A DNA stretch of 64,000 bases from Allofrancisella frigidaquae. GTDB lineage: Bacteria > Pseudomonadota > Gammaproteobacteria > Francisellales > Francisellaceae. A program made the translations under genes and the position numbers. Below, piece by piece: positions 16,948 through 26,239 of this stretch; position 1 is the first letter of the stretch; the number at the start of each line of letters is the position of its first letter. The stretch is from positions 1,488,001 to 1,552,000 of the forward strand of contig NZ_CP038017.1 in NCBI RefSeq assembly GCF_012222825.1, read 5' to 3'. The notes beneath the pieces were generated by a model that was not told the origin of the DNA, searched no databases, and saw only the letters and a list, made by a program, of their open reading frames with translations.

Positions 16948-19518
16948 TTACTTCCAATGACTAACGCGGTTAAGCTCTTTCAATGAATCTGAAACCTCTA
17001 CTTTAAAAAAATTTGATCTATTAGAAGAAAGCAAACTAATAAGTAATTGATAATCCTTTTTCAACTTAATGTGGTTTGAATTATAATTCCTCGACCAGTC
17101 TAATAGTTTATTTTTTAAGTCTTTTCTTGATCCTTTTATACTTGACAGTATAGAGTAAGCAATATTTTGATCCGTATCTTCGATTTGTAAATATTGTGCT
17201 ACAGCTTCCATACGAGAACCCTTTTGCAAGGCCAGGTATAACCAAGGCGTACCATTACTATCTTTCGGGACTAAGAGTACTTCTTTGTTTACCCCTGTTG
17301 CATTTTCAACGCCCTTAATGTATACCTTAACTGCTTCAACGTGACCTTTTTCCAAAGCCATAACTAGCCCTGGTATACCATCATTACGTTTTGCAGCTAA
17401 GAGTAGGTTTTTATTGACCATAGGTGTATTATCGATACCCTCAATATACGCTTTAATAGTTTCAGCATGACCTTTCTGTAAGGCCAGGTTTAATCCTGGT
17501 ATACCATCATTACGTTTTGCAGCTAAAAGCATATCCTTATCGATCATAGGTATATTTCTAATACCATCAATATACGCTTTAACGGTTTCAGCATGACCCT
17601 CTTGCAAAGCCATGAATAACCCAGGCGTACTATGCGTACTATCAATAGCTTCTGCAGCTAAAAGCATATCCTTATCGATCATAGGTATATTTCTAATACC
17701 ATCAATATACACTTCAACAACTTTAGTGTAACCTTCTTGCAAAGCTATGAATAACCCAGGTGTACCATCACGATCTTTTGCAGCTAAAATCATATCTTTA
17801 TCGTTTATAGACATGTTTTTAATACCTTCTATATACACCTTAACTGCTTCAGCATGGCCACCCTCCAAAGCCACGTACAACCCAGGTGTACCATCACGAT
17901 CTTTTGCAGCTAAAAGCATATCCTTGTCGATCATAGGTATATTTCTAATACCTTCAATATACGCTTTAACAGTTTCAGTATGACCTTCTTGCAAAGCCAT
18001 GTACAACCCAGGGGTGCCATCACGATTTTTTGCAGCTAAAAGCATATCCTTGTCGATCATAGGTATATTTCTAATACTATCAATATACGCTTGAACCGCT
18101 GCAGTGTGACCATTCTCCATAGCCAAAAGTAACCCAGGTGTACCATCACGATCTTTTGCAGCTAAAAGCATATCTTTATCGATCATAGGTGTATTTCTAA
18201 TACCACCAATATACGCTTTAACTGCTGCAGCATGACCATTCTCCAAAACCAAAAGTAACCCAGGTGTACCATTACGATCTTTTGCAGCTAAAACTTTCTC
18301 TGTTTCCCAATGACTAAGATTTAAAGATAAGGTCTGCCTAATATAATCGGTTATATTTTTTACATCATTATTATTTAAAGCCGAAAATAACAGATTAAAG
18401 TTATTATTTAGCTTTTGTTTATCTGTATAAGAATAAGAATAATGAATGTTAACTCTATATTTTACATTAGTTACACTATTTAAAATTGACGCATATGAAC
18501 AGAGAGGATGTTTAACGTAAGAACCACCATCCCAAACAAAAAGTCCTGAACTACGACTTTCTGTACTACTGTGAACAAGATACGGAGCTAGATAAGTATC
18601 TAAATGATTACTGACAGTGTCAGATAGAACTATATGATAATCTGAGGGTTTTGCCTGATTATTTTTTATATCATTGTATCGAATTTTTAATCTGTGATCA
18701 AAACATATTTCAAAAGAAAAATTTATCTGATTATCAAGCGTTAATGTATGGCCATAGTTTAAATTTAAAGGCATATAGATTGAATCAACTTGCGATTTTT
18801 TCTCATTCCAGAAGCTTCGTTTATTATACTTATATATATTTTTTTTATTATAAATGACATTCAAGGTATTAAATACGAAACTCATTTTCTTAATATTATT
18901 AACATCAAATTTACTATATTCATTTTTTATAAAATTTGTAGTATCTGAATTACTTACGCTATTAACCACATAAGTATTTTGTAAACTAGATTTTTTATCA
19001 TCAAAGGCGTTTTTGTAAACCTGATAACGGTAGTTAGCTAATGAATTTAACTGCGGATACTTATTTACTAAACGTGGCTTATGATGATAAAGCTCTTTCT
19101 CAACATCTTGTATTTGTTGTGAAATAGTTTCATCCTTATCTTTATCCTTTTTTTGGACCAAACTAGTGTGAAGGTCTAGAAGATCATCGTAAGCGCTATT
19201 GACTGTTTTTTTACGAACGCATGTACCAGGGACTAGAATAACATATGACGGGATATTTGAAAGTCCAATAAGATATTTCTTGTACTCCTCCTTTGTGGAG
19301 CCAGAATGATTATTGTCTTTATAAGTTAAAAAATATTCAGGGCAAACTACTAAATGCCTTTGTCCTACTTTATGCTGCACCAGAGAATTAGCATAACTTT
19401 TTATTGTTTCGATTTGTGATTGAACATAGCCGTCAGGAGATAAATTAGGTAAGTTCATAGTAGATTCATGATAACCATAAATAATATGAACAACCATATC
19501 ACTATTGTTAATTGACAT
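16948..19518 (-). CDS. Nitrilase-like domain fused to ankyrin-like repeats; candidate effector
   Basis: This 856-residue protein has two parts. Residues 1 to about 340 resemble the carbon-nitrogen hydrolase (nitrilase) superfamily. The usual Glu-Lys-Cys triad can be placed at Glu61 (HLVVCPEYFL), Lys233 (FNTLNVIYNKKNIYKYNKRS, the Lys of YNK) and Cys272 (FSFEICFDHRL). A charged insertion of about 90 residues separates the first two motifs. Residues 411 to about 775 are eight 42-residue repeats plus a partial ninth, of the form AAKDRDGTPGLYxALxxGHx then EAVKxYIxGIxN. These are close to ankyrin repeats but longer. No signal peptide is present. AAGGA precedes the ATG, and the shared promoter-like element lies 39 bp upstream. 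Enzyme plus host-type repeat suggests an injected effector, but substrate and activity are unknown. Confidence 0.65.
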   Translation of the reverse strand: MSINNSDMVVHIIYGYHESTMNLPNLSPDGYVQSQIETIKSYANSLVQHKVGQRHLVVCPEYFLTYKDNNHSGSTKEEYKKYLIGLSNIPSYVILVPGTCVRKKTVNSAYDDLLDLHTSLVQKKDKDKDETISQQIQDVEKELYHHKPRLVNKYPQLNSLANYRYQVYKNAFDDKKSSLQNTYVVNSVSNSDTTNFIKNEYSKFDVNNIKKMSFVFNTLNVIYNKKNIYKYNKRSFWNEKKSQVDSIYMPLNLNYGHTLTLDNQINFSFEICFDHRLKIRYNDIKNNQAKPSDYHIVLSDTVSNHLDTYLAPYLVHSSTESRSSGLFVWDGGSYVKHPLCSYASILNSVTNVKYRVNIHYSYSYTDKQKLNNNFNLLFSALNNNDVKNITDYIRQTLSLNLSHWETEKVLAAKDRNGTPGLLLVLENGHAAAVKAYIGGIRNTPMIDKDMLLAAKDRDGTPGLLLAMENGHTAAVQAYIDSIRNIPMIDKDMLLAAKNRDGTPGLYMALQEGHTETVKAYIEGIRNIPMIDKDMLLAAKDRDGTPGLYVALEGGHAEAVKVYIEGIKNMSINDKDMILAAKDRDGTPGLFIALQEGYTKVVEVYIDGIRNIPMIDKDMLLAAEAIDSTHSTPGLFMALQEGHAETVKAYIDGIRNIPMIDKDMLLAAKRNDGIPGLNLALQKGHAETIKAYIEGIDNTPMVNKNLLLAAKRNDGIPGLVMALEKGHVEAVKVYIKGVENATGVNKEVLLVPKDSNGTPWLYLALQKGSRMEAVAQYLQIEDTDQNIAYSILSSIKGSRKDLKNKLLDWSRNYNSNHIKLKKDYQLLISLLSSNRSNFFKVEVSDSLKELNRVSHWK
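17165..18290 (-). repeat. Tandem 126-bp coding repeats (ankyrin-like)
   Basis: About nine in-frame units of 126 bp (one is 135 bp) encode the 42-residue repeats of the nitrilase/ankyrin-like gene. Segments such as gcagctaaaagcatatcctt recur in several neighbouring units with few changes, so the array is open to expansion or contraction by recombination or slippage. Confidence 0.85.
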
Positions 19519-19851
19519 ATAATCATTCCTTTTTAACTTTACTATTATTACATGAGATAATACAAATTAAAAATACTATCTCATATACAGTTATTTTAAC
19601 AAGTTATGATGATATTTTGATAAGTTAGAAACACATAATTATTACCCCTGCTTTACTTGCCCGAAAATTCGCAACTTAAGAAGTTCATATAATGAATCAC
19701 AATTAAAAGAAAAAACTCATATGAAACATAAACAAATTATTGATTTTTATAACAGATACCAAGGGTTTACTATACTTTAACAAACCCATTTCGACAAGCT
19801 ATATGGATATCTGCGGTTAAACCGACCGTCTTTTATCTGATAAATTTGTTT
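19519..19851. other. 333-bp gap between accessory genes
   Basis: It contains the upstream region of the nitrilase/ankyrin-like gene, with the shared promoter-like element at 19557-19585. The rest is AT-rich, with a short gggttt/aaaccc dyad near 19756-19786. No reading frame of note, tRNA or IS end is recognised. Confidence 0.5.
19557..19585 (-). promoter_or_regulatory. Shared promoter-like element, copy B
   Basis: The minus strand reads TATGA-N10-TTAATTTGTA-TTAT, ending 38 bases before the start codon at 19518, almost the same distance as copy A. A CTTATCAAAAT-like box is found further upstream (around 19616-19626), as in the other two copies. Spacing inside the element is identical in all three. 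Confidence 0.55.
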
Positions 19852-20502
19852 TTATTTTTGAATTATTATTGGGTATGGACATTGACCAGTTTTAACATAA
19901 GTAGGAATAATTTCATCTATATTTTGAGTAATTTGGTTTCTAACGTCAATATAAAATTCTTTATTTTGCCCATATGCGTCAGGTATATCTCCATCTGCTC
20001 CTGTGGCACATCCAATTAGCGTATATATTTTTGCCTTTAATTGATCTTTATCATTACACATTGCAATCCACTGATCCTTATTAAAACTTCTATTTGAATA
20101 ATTTAAGTTAAAATCAGAACACTCCCTATCAATAGTATTCTTTAGTCTATCGCTATATTTAGTACCCATCGTAAGAACAATATTTGCCTTATAAATATCA
20201 GTAAGTGCAATTGGTGTGGCGCGATGTAAACTAATTTCTTTTTTCGTTGCGTCATTATTTTTAAGTATAAGCTCTTCAGCATAAGGTTCTGTTGTTACTT
20301 CATCATTAGGGTCAATTCCGGATCCTCTTGAAAAAGTATCAAGATCCTTATATGTATGTTTTGTATACCACTCAGCCATAACACTACGACCAGTGTTCCC
20401 TCCACAAACGAAAAGAATAGTATCTTTATTGATACTATTTGCATAAATATTTGGCGATAAAATTGCTAAGGCTCCAGTCAGAGTAATTAAACACTTTTTC
20501 AT
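19852..20502 (-). CDS. Exported low-molecular-weight protein tyrosine phosphatase homologue
   Basis: A signal peptide (MKKCLITLTGALAILSPNIY, probable cleavage near ANS) precedes a phosphatase-like domain. The C-x5-R-S active-site loop is FVCGGNTGRSVMAEW with Cys33, Arg39 and Ser40. The C-terminal acid loop is DIPDAYGQ, where Asp175 would be the general acid, although the usual Pro after it is Ala. The 216 residues exceed the usual 150-160, owing to the signal peptide and an insertion around residues 125-150. LMW-PTPs are normally cytoplasmic, so export is unusual. Periplasmic or host-directed action is inference. It lies alone between two accessory genes. ArsC-type arsenate reductase is an alternative, but the signal peptide argues against it. 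Confidence 0.7.
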   Translation of the reverse strand: MKKCLITLTGALAILSPNIYANSINKDTILFVCGGNTGRSVMAEWYTKHTYKDLDTFSRGSGIDPNDEVTTEPYAEELILKNNDATKKEISLHRATPIALTDIYKANIVLTMGTKYSDRLKNTIDRECSDFNLNYSNRSFNKDQWIAMCNDKDQLKAKIYTLIGCATGADGDIPDAYGQNKEFYIDVRNQITQNIDEIIPTYVKTGQCPYPIIIQK

Positions 20503-20620
20503 CGTTTTACCTAATAAATTATTTGCTAATACAATTATTATAGACTACATTTGAAACCATTTTGAAATTATTTATTAAATTTTATCGATACAATCTTAGA
20601 TGTGTTGTGTTATTATTTAA

Positions 20621-20652
20621 TACCAATACTTGTTAAATTTAAAATATTGGTA
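20621..20652. promoter_or_regulatory. 8-bp perfect inverted repeat before the coiled-coil gene
   Basis: taccaata (20621-20628) and tattggta (20645-20652) form a perfect dyad with a 16-base spacer, ending 7 bases before the ATG at 20660. It overlaps the expected ribosome-binding region, so a hairpin could block initiation or a regulator could bind. No good Shine-Dalgarno sequence is seen. Confidence 0.35.
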
Positions 20653-20659
20653 AATAGAT

Positions 20660-22240
20660 ATGGTAGAATTTGAACCTTACAGAAAAACTTTGGAAATGGT
20701 AAACCCTGTCATATTAGAGCAAATAAATTCAAGATATGAAGAAGTTTCAAATAAAGATTTTGGGTTTCATCATGCTAAATCTCTTCTAAAAATGAACCTC
20801 TCATGTATAGAATTAATTAATCAACTTGAGATTGGTTTTAACCAAGCACTTAATATTAGAAAGAACGGTCCGAAATCTAGTAAACAATCATCATGTATGG
20901 CACTAGAAAACGCTATTAGAAAATTAAAACGTTTGGAAAATGATTTTATACACTCATCTCAAAAACTAGAAAATGCTATATACGTGTCAAACCTTTCTCA
21001 ATTTCACCCATCTTCAATTGCAATATCAAAAGACACTATTAATACTCCTAGTCTAAAAAATAACCTTTTAGATCCTATATTTGCTGCTTTTACCTTTATT
21101 TATACAATACATGATATAATATCTGGGTTAAGTAATGACCTAATAAAAGTAAATTTCAATCAAGTATCTCCCATGCCTAATATCTTATTAGCAATTAATA
21201 ATATATTTATTTATCTTGTTCTTGAGATAAATGAAAATAATAATAAAGAATATTACTCGTTCTTTAGTCAGATAGTCATAAAATGGTTACAATGTGTATA
21301 TGCAAAGCATATATTCAACGTTGAGCAATATAGACCTAGTGATGTTCAACAATACAAAAATACCTTTAAAAGAATAGAGGACTTAAGATCGTCATATACT
21401 GATAAAAATAAAATACAGTTCGTACAAAATATTATTCCGATATGGAGAAATTTCTTAAACATAAATGGTAAATATTTAAAATACTCTCGTAACGAAGCTC
21501 TAAGTTTGATCGCAAATGAAAAGCATCGTATGCAGGCGGAAGATTTCAAAAAGAACGTGATGGGAATTAAAGATGCTGCGATTGAATATCATTTTCGCAA
21601 ACTAGATTCAATTATTTCTTCTCTTGATAATTTAGTGTCCGAATGGCCTACTATTATAAAGGAGAAACAGAACGATGAAGTTTTATTAAAAGATGTAGAA
21701 TTAAAGATAAGCGACAACCGATTGAATTTTGATAAAAATTATGATGTATATTCAAAAAAGATGGGGACTATCCAAAACCTTGAAAAATCTTTTAATCATA
21801 TAAAAAATAAACTTGACTCTTTAGATAAAGAACTAGATGCATATATAAAAAAGAATTCTGGAGTCTCTATGTATGAGCAAGATTATTCAGATTATAAAGA
21901 GAGATATTCTGGGTTTGAAAAAGCTAAATGCACTATTCAAGATGAAATTAAAAAGCAAACCATAGAGTCACGTCAATATCAGAATATATATGTTAAAAAT
22001 AACATGGAGTATAAAGATTATAATAATGACTTAAATATGCTCAAAAATAAAATCTTAAAAGCTCAAGAAGCATTACACCTTAATAAAGACTCGTATAATC
22101 AACTGATGCAAAAATGGAATAATATAAGTAAGCGAATAGAGAAGCTAATTGAGCTACAAAATTGTGAGGATAAATATCCTGTGCTACAACAATACAACAA
22201 TAGATTTTCCGTTTTATGCCAAAAATATAGCTCTCACTAA
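20660..22240 (+). CDS. Orphan protein with coiled-coil C-terminal half
   Basis: I do not recognise this 526-residue protein. It has no signal peptide or clear membrane span. Residues about 120-200 are moderately hydrophobic. From about residue 300 the sequence is strongly charged and heptad-like (for example LKDVELKISDNRLNFDKNYD, then NLEKSFNHIKNKLDSLDKEL), which predicts long coiled coils to the C-terminus. It is very AT-rich even for this genome. It is flanked by the exported phosphatase gene (divergent) and priA (convergent), at the right edge of the first accessory block. Role unknown; an effector or structural function is possible. Confidence 0.55.
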   Translation: MVEFEPYRKTLEMVNPVILEQINSRYEEVSNKDFGFHHAKSLLKMNLSCIELINQLEIGFNQALNIRKNGPKSSKQSSCMALENAIRKLKRLENDFIHSSQKLENAIYVSNLSQFHPSSIAISKDTINTPSLKNNLLDPIFAAFTFIYTIHDIISGLSNDLIKVNFNQVSPMPNILLAINNIFIYLVLEINENNNKEYYSFFSQIVIKWLQCVYAKHIFNVEQYRPSDVQQYKNTFKRIEDLRSSYTDKNKIQFVQNIIPIWRNFLNINGKYLKYSRNEALSLIANEKHRMQAEDFKKNVMGIKDAAIEYHFRKLDSIISSLDNLVSEWPTIIKEKQNDEVLLKDVELKISDNRLNFDKNYDVYSKKMGTIQNLEKSFNHIKNKLDSLDKELDAYIKKNSGVSMYEQDYSDYKERYSGFEKAKCTIQDEIKKQTIESRQYQNIYVKNNMEYKDYNNDLNMLKNKILKAQEALHLNKDSYNQLMQKWNNISKRIEKLIELQNCEDKYPVLQQYNNRFSVLCQKYSSH

Positions 22241-22288
22241 ACACTTAAGTAGAAAAACATATATAAAAAAGTAGATATTATAAATGGT

Positions 22289-24442
22289 TCAAGCTAATTC
22301 CACTGGATCTATATCAAAGTATAATTTTATTGATTTAAGTGTTTGCTTTTCTGTGGTACTTTTTATCCACCTAATTAAAGTATTTATATGCTTGCGAGAT
22401 GGTGATGTCACTAATAAACTGTATCTGTAAATATTATTCTTCTTTAAATGTAATGCCGGTAACGGTTTTGATATCGTAATATCATTGGCAAAAGTTATAT
22501 GACTATGTAAAGTATTTAAATACTCTAAGATATTAGTTTCTTTTCTGGATTCTGCAATCACCTGAGCTTGATAACTATATGGTGGATAATTTGCATATTT
22601 TCTTTGTTCTAGCAAATAATCTAAAAATTCCAAATAGTCCTTATTCACCAATAATTGTAAAAGCTTATTTTCTGGCTGATAAGTTTGTAATAAAACCAAT
22701 CCTTTTTTATCTGCTCTGCCAGCTCTCCCTGATACCTGCACAATCATTTGGGCAGTTTTTTCTATTGCGTGAAAGTCTGTACTATATAATCCAGCATCTA
22801 TATTAACTAGCCCAACTAAAGTAATGTTTTCAAAATGATGACCCTTAGCTATCATTTGCGTACCGACTACAATATCAACCATATTTAAGCTAATCATTTT
22901 ATTTATGCTATCAAGATCATCTATGGTTTTAACGTTAGCTCTATCAAAGCGAATGATTTTATTATAAGGGAATTTAGCCTCTAGCCGAGATTGGATCTTT
23001 TCGGTTCCTACACCATAAGTAAACAACTCTCCTCCACAGCAAGGGCATACAACAACTAGCGGCTTACGTGTGCCACAAAAATGACACTCTAAATACTGAT
23101 AGGGTTGAGTATGTAATGTATATGGTTTATCACACTTTTTACATTCAACTGCGACCCCACAGCTCTTGCACACTAAAGCTTTTGCAAAGCCAAGCTTATT
23201 TACAAAAATTAATGACTGCTGGTGAGAATTAATATTTTTTTCCAAAAGCGAAAAAAGCGTATTGCTTATACCGTTATCTACAATTGCTGATTTTAAATCT
23301 ACAAGTTTAATTTCATTTGTGTGGTTATTAAGAGCTCTGTTTTTAAGTTCTAAAAGCTTGTACTTACGTGTTAGAGCATTATAATAGCTTTCAATAGAGG
23401 GAGTAGCGCTACCTAATATAACAGGGATATTTAGCTCTTTTGCTCTGAATATAGCCACATCACGAGCATTATAGCGTATAGTGCTGTTTTGTTGTTTAAA
23501 TGAGGTATCATGCTCCTCATCTACCACAATTATACCTAAGTCTTTAAAATCTGCTAAAACACCACTTCTAGTTGAGATTACAATATCAGCATTACCCTCT
23601 TTTATATTATACCAATTTGTCAAACGTGCTTTTTCACTTAATTTAGAGTGTAACACAACAACTTTTTTATCATTAAAGCGTTGTTCAAATCTACTTACAG
23701 TTTGTGGTGTAAGATTTATCTCTGGAATTAAAACCAAAACTTGTTGTAAGTTTTCTAGATATTTATCAATAGTTTGTAAATAAACTTCAGTCTTACCACT
23801 ACCTGTTACACCATATAGTAGGAAAACTTCAAAGATATCTACACTTAAAATAGTTTCTACAGCTTTTTGTTGTTCTATAGTTAATTTTTTAGAACTATCG
23901 CCTTTACCAATTTTTGCAGGTAAACTTTTCAACTGTGTCTTCTTTAATAAAATTCCTTTCTCAAGAAGTTTATTAATAACGTAAATAGAACCTAATTTTT
24001 TTAGTTCTTCAAAATTAATAATTTCTCTTTGTTTAAAACTTGCTAATAGCTGCTGCTGTTTAAGTGTAGGCTTATGGTCTTGCAACCTAGCTTGATCAAC
24101 ATACACAAAAACCTCTTGGCTCGGTGCTATAATTTCATCTCTAAAATAGTCGTTGGGTAAAGCCAAACGTATTGCACTATATAGATCACAGCAGTAATAA
24201 TTAGCTATCCATTGGATAATCTTTTGCATTTGTAAACTTATAGGTTTATCAAGCAATTTAATTATTGGTTTTATTTTAGTGGTTTCATAATCCACTGTAA
24301 CATCTTTAGCTACAACAAAGCCTATAAGTTGACGCTTACCAACTTGTACTAAGACTCTGTCAAATAAATCTAAGTTTTGTCCATCTACTTTATAATCCAG
24401 TAAATAAGACGGTGGAACTGCTAAAGCGACTTTTACTATCAT
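22289..24442 (-). CDS. priA: Primosomal replication protein N' (PriA helicase)
   Basis: Restarts stalled replication forks by 3'-5' helicase action and primosome loading. The 717-residue protein has the Walker A motif GVTGSGKTEVYLQ, the DEEH box VVDEEHDTSFKQQ and eight zinc-binding cysteines between the helicase lobes (CKSCGVAVECKKC, CHFCG, CPCCGGELF). GTQMIAKGHHFENITLVG and QVSGRAGRADKKG are helicase motifs V and VI. It ends a minus-strand group with pnuC and yihY; the gap to pnuC is 3 bp. Confidence 0.96.
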   Translation of the reverse strand: MIVKVALAVPPSYLLDYKVDGQNLDLFDRVLVQVGKRQLIGFVVAKDVTVDYETTKIKPIIKLLDKPISLQMQKIIQWIANYYCCDLYSAIRLALPNDYFRDEIIAPSQEVFVYVDQARLQDHKPTLKQQQLLASFKQREIINFEELKKLGSIYVINKLLEKGILLKKTQLKSLPAKIGKGDSSKKLTIEQQKAVETILSVDIFEVFLLYGVTGSGKTEVYLQTIDKYLENLQQVLVLIPEINLTPQTVSRFEQRFNDKKVVVLHSKLSEKARLTNWYNIKEGNADIVISTRSGVLADFKDLGIIVVDEEHDTSFKQQNSTIRYNARDVAIFRAKELNIPVILGSATPSIESYYNALTRKYKLLELKNRALNNHTNEIKLVDLKSAIVDNGISNTLFSLLEKNINSHQQSLIFVNKLGFAKALVCKSCGVAVECKKCDKPYTLHTQPYQYLECHFCGTRKPLVVVCPCCGGELFTYGVGTEKIQSRLEAKFPYNKIIRFDRANVKTIDDLDSINKMISLNMVDIVVGTQMIAKGHHFENITLVGLVNIDAGLYSTDFHAIEKTAQMIVQVSGRAGRADKKGLVLLQTYQPENKLLQLLVNKDYLEFLDYLLEQRKYANYPPYSYQAQVIAESRKETNILEYLNTLHSHITFANDITISKPLPALHLKKNNIYRYSLLVTSPSRKHINTLIRWIKSTTEKQTLKSIKLYFDIDPVELA

Positions 24443-24445
24443 AGT

Positions 24446-25015
24446 CTAGTTTTTAGCGACCTTTGTGTTAGTATACCAATAGTAAAACCCATATACTGCT
24501 GTAAGAAAAAATATAAAATTCTGAATAACTTGACCATACAATCCTTGCTGATACATTACTACAACAAAATACAAATCTGAGATTATCCAAACTATCCAAT
24601 TTTCCATAAATTTCTGTATAGTCATAATAATAGCTGTAAATGTTATACCCGTTAGAATACCAGTGGATACAATATCACTTGAATTTGTAAGGCAATTAAA
24701 CCCTAAACATAATAAACATAACGCTATTGTATAAAAACTATAGTGTAGATAATCAGCTATATTCATCCATCTAATAGATTGTTTTTCACCTTTTATCCCT
24801 TGGCTAGACCACTTATACCAGCCAAAGCTAAAAAAACCTACATAAACAGTTTGTAATAAAACAAGAGAATAAATTCCTTTGAGAGCAAATAAAATCAAAA
24901 GAGCAATGGCACCCACTATACCCAAAGACCATGACCATACCTTTAATCTAGCAAGGTACACTGTGTACAACACATTAACTACTAAAGCAAAATAATCAAG
25001 AAAGTTTAAAAGCAT
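24446..25015 (-). CDS. pnuC: Nicotinamide riboside transporter PnuC-like
   Basis: A 189-residue integral membrane protein with about seven hydrophobic spans. Marks of the PnuC family are FGWYKWSSQGIKG after an early helix, and the C-terminal pattern NWIVWIISDLYFVVVMYQQG then FYYWYTN. PnuC takes up nicotinamide riboside for NAD synthesis; other members carry thiamine or related vitamins, so substrate is not certain. It lies between yihY and priA in a tight minus-strand cluster. Confidence 0.8.
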   Translation of the reverse strand: MLLNFLDYFALVVNVLYTVYLARLKVWSWSLGIVGAIALLILFALKGIYSLVLLQTVYVGFFSFGWYKWSSQGIKGEKQSIRWMNIADYLHYSFYTIALCLLCLGFNCLTNSSDIVSTGILTGITFTAIIMTIQKFMENWIVWIISDLYFVVVMYQQGLYGQVIQNFIFFLTAVYGFYYWYTNTKVAKN

Positions 25016-25024
25016 CTAAATCAC

Positions 25025-26227
25025 CTAGTTAAAACATTCATATAATTTCACATCAAGTTCTTTATACAACTGCGATTTTATGGCATTAATTTTCCTAAAT
25101 GAACTCGTTTTAAAATTCAACGTTGGTCTAAAGGCTAAATATACTTGATGTAAACTAATACCAAATATATCACAGTTAATAAAACACTTATCATTTGCAT
25201 CTATCCGTATAATACTACTGCTTTCTAAAGCATAAAGTACTTTTTTTATTTTATCATAATCTGCTACAGACATCTTTTTATAGATGTCATCTATTAATAT
25301 ACCATCCAACTGCTCTTTTTGAGCCAGATATAGCTCTTTTAGAATGTTTATTCCAATACTTAAATCATCTCTTTTGACCTCTTTTTTGAAGTCTAAAGTG
25401 ATTTTCATATACTGTATAGCCCTGATCATAACTGCACCTAACAAAGTAATATGCCAAATTACGTACACCCATAGAATAAATATTGGAATTAGTGATAAAG
25501 AGCCATAAATAACTGAATATGTAGGCACATAAAACATGTATAAAGAAAATATCCTTTTTGCTATAAAAAAAACTATAGTTACAAATAAAGCAACTACTAA
25601 AGCTATCCATGAGTTAATTTTTGTATTCGGAAGTATTTTATAAACCACAAAAAAACCTGCTGTCAGGAACGTTATCGATAAAGAGTTCAAAAAATATTGT
25701 TTAGCCCCAATACCATCAAAAAACCATGCCATAGATAATATATACGTGCTAGAAATAAAAACAAACCCTAATAGTAAAGGGCCCATTGTCATTAATGCCC
25801 AATATACTAATAAGCTTTGTATCATTGGACGAGATTTTTTAACAAAAAAGATTTTATTTAAAGTCATTTCCAGGTTTTTAATCATTAAAAATATAATTAA
25901 AACAAGAAAGAATACAGAAAGTACCGGTAAGGAAGTCATATTATTAGAAATACTTAAAATATACTCCTGTACAGTTGCAGCTGTAGCTGGAAGCATATTT
26001 TCGAACAAGAATGTTTGAATATTGCTAGAAAGCGAATTAAATACATTAAAAATATTCAAAATGTTTATTATTATAAAGAAAGTTGGTACGATAGCAAATA
26101 AACTAATAAGTGTCATAGAGGCTGCTACAGTTGGACAATCTTTACGGACATATTCTTTAAAGACCCATATCCAATAGTTTTTAAAAACTAGTAGATACTT
26201 TTTGTATAACTCGATATTAATAAACAT
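25025..26227 (-). CDS. YihY/BrkB-family inner-membrane protein
   Basis: The N-terminal 270 residues match the YihY/virulence factor BrkB family: CPTVAASMTLISLFAIVPTF, ENMLPATAATVQEYI, VYWALMTMGPLLLGF and YGSLSLIPIFILWVYVIWHI, with six predicted membrane helices. A C-terminal extension of about 120 residues, soluble and probably winged-helix-like, is present. These proteins were once mislabelled RNase BN; the function is uncertain. The start codon lies only 12 bp from the divergent wrbA start. An alternative later start is possible but would cut into conserved sequence. Confidence 0.8.
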   Translation of the reverse strand: MFINIELYKKYLLVFKNYWIWVFKEYVRKDCPTVAASMTLISLFAIVPTFFIIINILNIFNVFNSLSSNIQTFLFENMLPATAATVQEYILSISNNMTSLPVLSVFFLVLIIFLMIKNLEMTLNKIFFVKKSRPMIQSLLVYWALMTMGPLLLGFVFISSTYILSMAWFFDGIGAKQYFLNSLSITFLTAGFFVVYKILPNTKINSWIALVVALFVTIVFFIAKRIFSLYMFYVPTYSVIYGSLSLIPIFILWVYVIWHITLLGAVMIRAIQYMKITLDFKKEVKRDDLSIGINILKELYLAQKEQLDGILIDDIYKKMSVADYDKIKKVLYALESSSIIRIDANDKCFINCDIFGISLHQVYLAFRPTLNFKTSSFRKINAIKSQLYKELDVKLYECFN

Positions 26228-26239
26228 AGAAACACAGCA

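Noticed and set aside
17165-18290. Regularly spaced repeats that could be taken for a CRISPR array
   Set aside because: The period is 126 bp without unique spacers, the frame is open throughout, and the units translate into ankyrin-like repeats.
20041-20502. ArsC-type arsenate reductase for the phosphatase-like gene
   Set aside because: The protein has a signal peptide and no arsenic-resistance neighbours; the C-x5-R-S loop fits a phosphatase better.
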